Source of the DNA: JAWWBN01 sp033720955
Lineage (GTDB): Bacteria; Acidobacteriota; Thermoanaerobaculia; Multivoradales; JAHEKO01
Length of the DNA: 14,119 bases
Reading direction: 5' to 3'
Assembly: GCA_033720955.1 (NCBI GenBank)
Contig: JAWWBN010000087.1
Location: forward strand, 1-14,119
Made by a program: the position numbers and the translations under genes. The notes under the pieces are model-generated. The model made no database searches. It was not told the DNA's origin and saw only the letters and a program-made list of their open reading frames with translations. Below are positions 13,862 through 14,119 of this stretch, piece by piece. Within the stretch, counting starts at the first letter, position 1; every line of letters begins with the position of its first letter.

Positions 13862-14026
13862 CAGGTCGGGCACGAAGTCTCGGATGGCGGCCCGCGCCCG
13901 TGGCCCGGCGGGCGAGCGGGGGAGATCGCGCGGCAGCGGCCGACGCGCCAACCGGTGGTGCGAGGCCGATGGGCGAAGATCAGGCGAACCGCGAGAGGAA
14001 CCGGGAGAGGGGGAGACGGACGGGAG

Positions 14027-14067
14027 AAAACCGGCTGGCGTGGCGGATGGGACGCCAGGCCAGCCGG
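14027..14067 (-). terminator. Rho-independent terminator of the gene entering from the right
   Basis: Arms at 14031-14044 and 14054-14067 pair over 14 positions with one mismatch and a 9-nt loop. On the - strand the hairpin is followed at once by TTTTCTC (T-tract 14030-14027). It begins 9 nt after the TAA of the - strand reading frame that enters the window at its right edge, as expected for a terminator. It insulates the downstream five-gene cluster from that gene. Confidence 0.75.
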
Positions 14068-14075
14068 AGACCCCG

Positions 14076-14119
14076 TTACCGCTTGGTCGCGCTACGGGGA
14101 GCGCTCTTGGGGCTCGACG
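14076..14119 (-). CDS. C-terminal end of an unidentified gene
   Basis: The last 13 codons and TAA stop of a - strand frame that enters from the right edge, reading SSPKSAPRSATKR. A short basic, Ser/Ala-rich tail like this is common at C-termini. Support comes from the terminator that begins 9 nt after the stop; the other two - strand frames either stop without such context or run through the hairpin. The protein family cannot be recognised. Confidence 0.5.
   Translation of the reverse strand, partial: SSPKSAPRSATKR

Larger units (their letters stand above)
13671..14075. other. 405-bp upstream regulatory region without a supported gene
   Basis: No coding region is convincing here. From left to right it holds the GGGGAGGA ribosome site (13677-13684), the conserved leader 10-mer ACGAACCGAA (- strand, 13706-13697), promoter-like copy A, a 6-bp-stem hairpin (13846-13861), a purine-rich stretch (about 13990-14030) and the terminator of the gene further right. 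An ATG at 13969 on the + strand opens a frame that stays open to the window edge, but it runs through the terminator hairpin and reads Arg-rich, so I do not call it. Confidence 0.6.

Noticed and set aside
13969..14119. + strand ATG frame open to the window edge
   Set aside because: It runs through a hairpin with a T-tract that serves the - strand, is Arg-rich without domain features and has only a poorly spaced ribosome site.

Overview
This is a very GC-rich window (roughly 70% by eye) with tightly packed genes. A Ser/Thr protein kinase with a multi-pass membrane tail, an exported TPR-CHAT protein, an ECF sigma/zinc-finger anti-sigma pair and several secreted proteins of unknown function together suggest a Gram-negative soil- or marine-type bacterium. 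Acidobacteriota (Thermoanaerobaculia-like) fits best and Myxococcota is the alternative. This placement is inference: there is no rRNA or other marker gene here.

Left block (1-2729, + strand): the 3' part of the membrane Ser/Thr kinase gene, then a short left-handed beta-helix O-acetyltransferase of the CysE type. Its GTG start overlaps the stop of an 8-codon mini-ORF that lies just behind a TAnnAT hexamer.

Second block (7208 down to 2736, - strand): a polytopic GT-C-like membrane protein, a radical SAM/SPASM-type protein and two different class I SAM methyltransferases. With the convergent acetyltransferase this looks like a small surface-glycan or lipid modification locus. The substrate cannot be read from the sequence. 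Two internal -10-like boxes (5717-5722 and 3798-3803) suggest more than one promoter.

Third block (7370-9928, + strand): an 852-residue protein with a signal peptide, TPRs, a CHAT caspase-like domain with intact His/Cys and a C-terminal membrane anchor. It overlaps the next, convergent operon by 20 bp.

Right block (13670 down to 9909, - strand): five genes in one direction. They are a secreted protein with a Ser-Asp/Ca-binding-like repeat, its short paralog without the repeat, an ECF sigma factor, a zf-HC2 anti-sigma with an FN3-like outer domain, and a secreted protein with two cohesin-like repeats (ATGA overlap with the anti-sigma gene). The two paralogs align without a gap up to one 86-residue insertion, and both carry the same two-part promoter-like element and the same leader 10-mer. 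I read this as an envelope-stress or surface-assembly regulon with its own sigma switch, and consider it the most novel part of the window. Upstream of it lie a long regulatory region, a Rho-independent terminator and the last 13 codons of another - strand gene.
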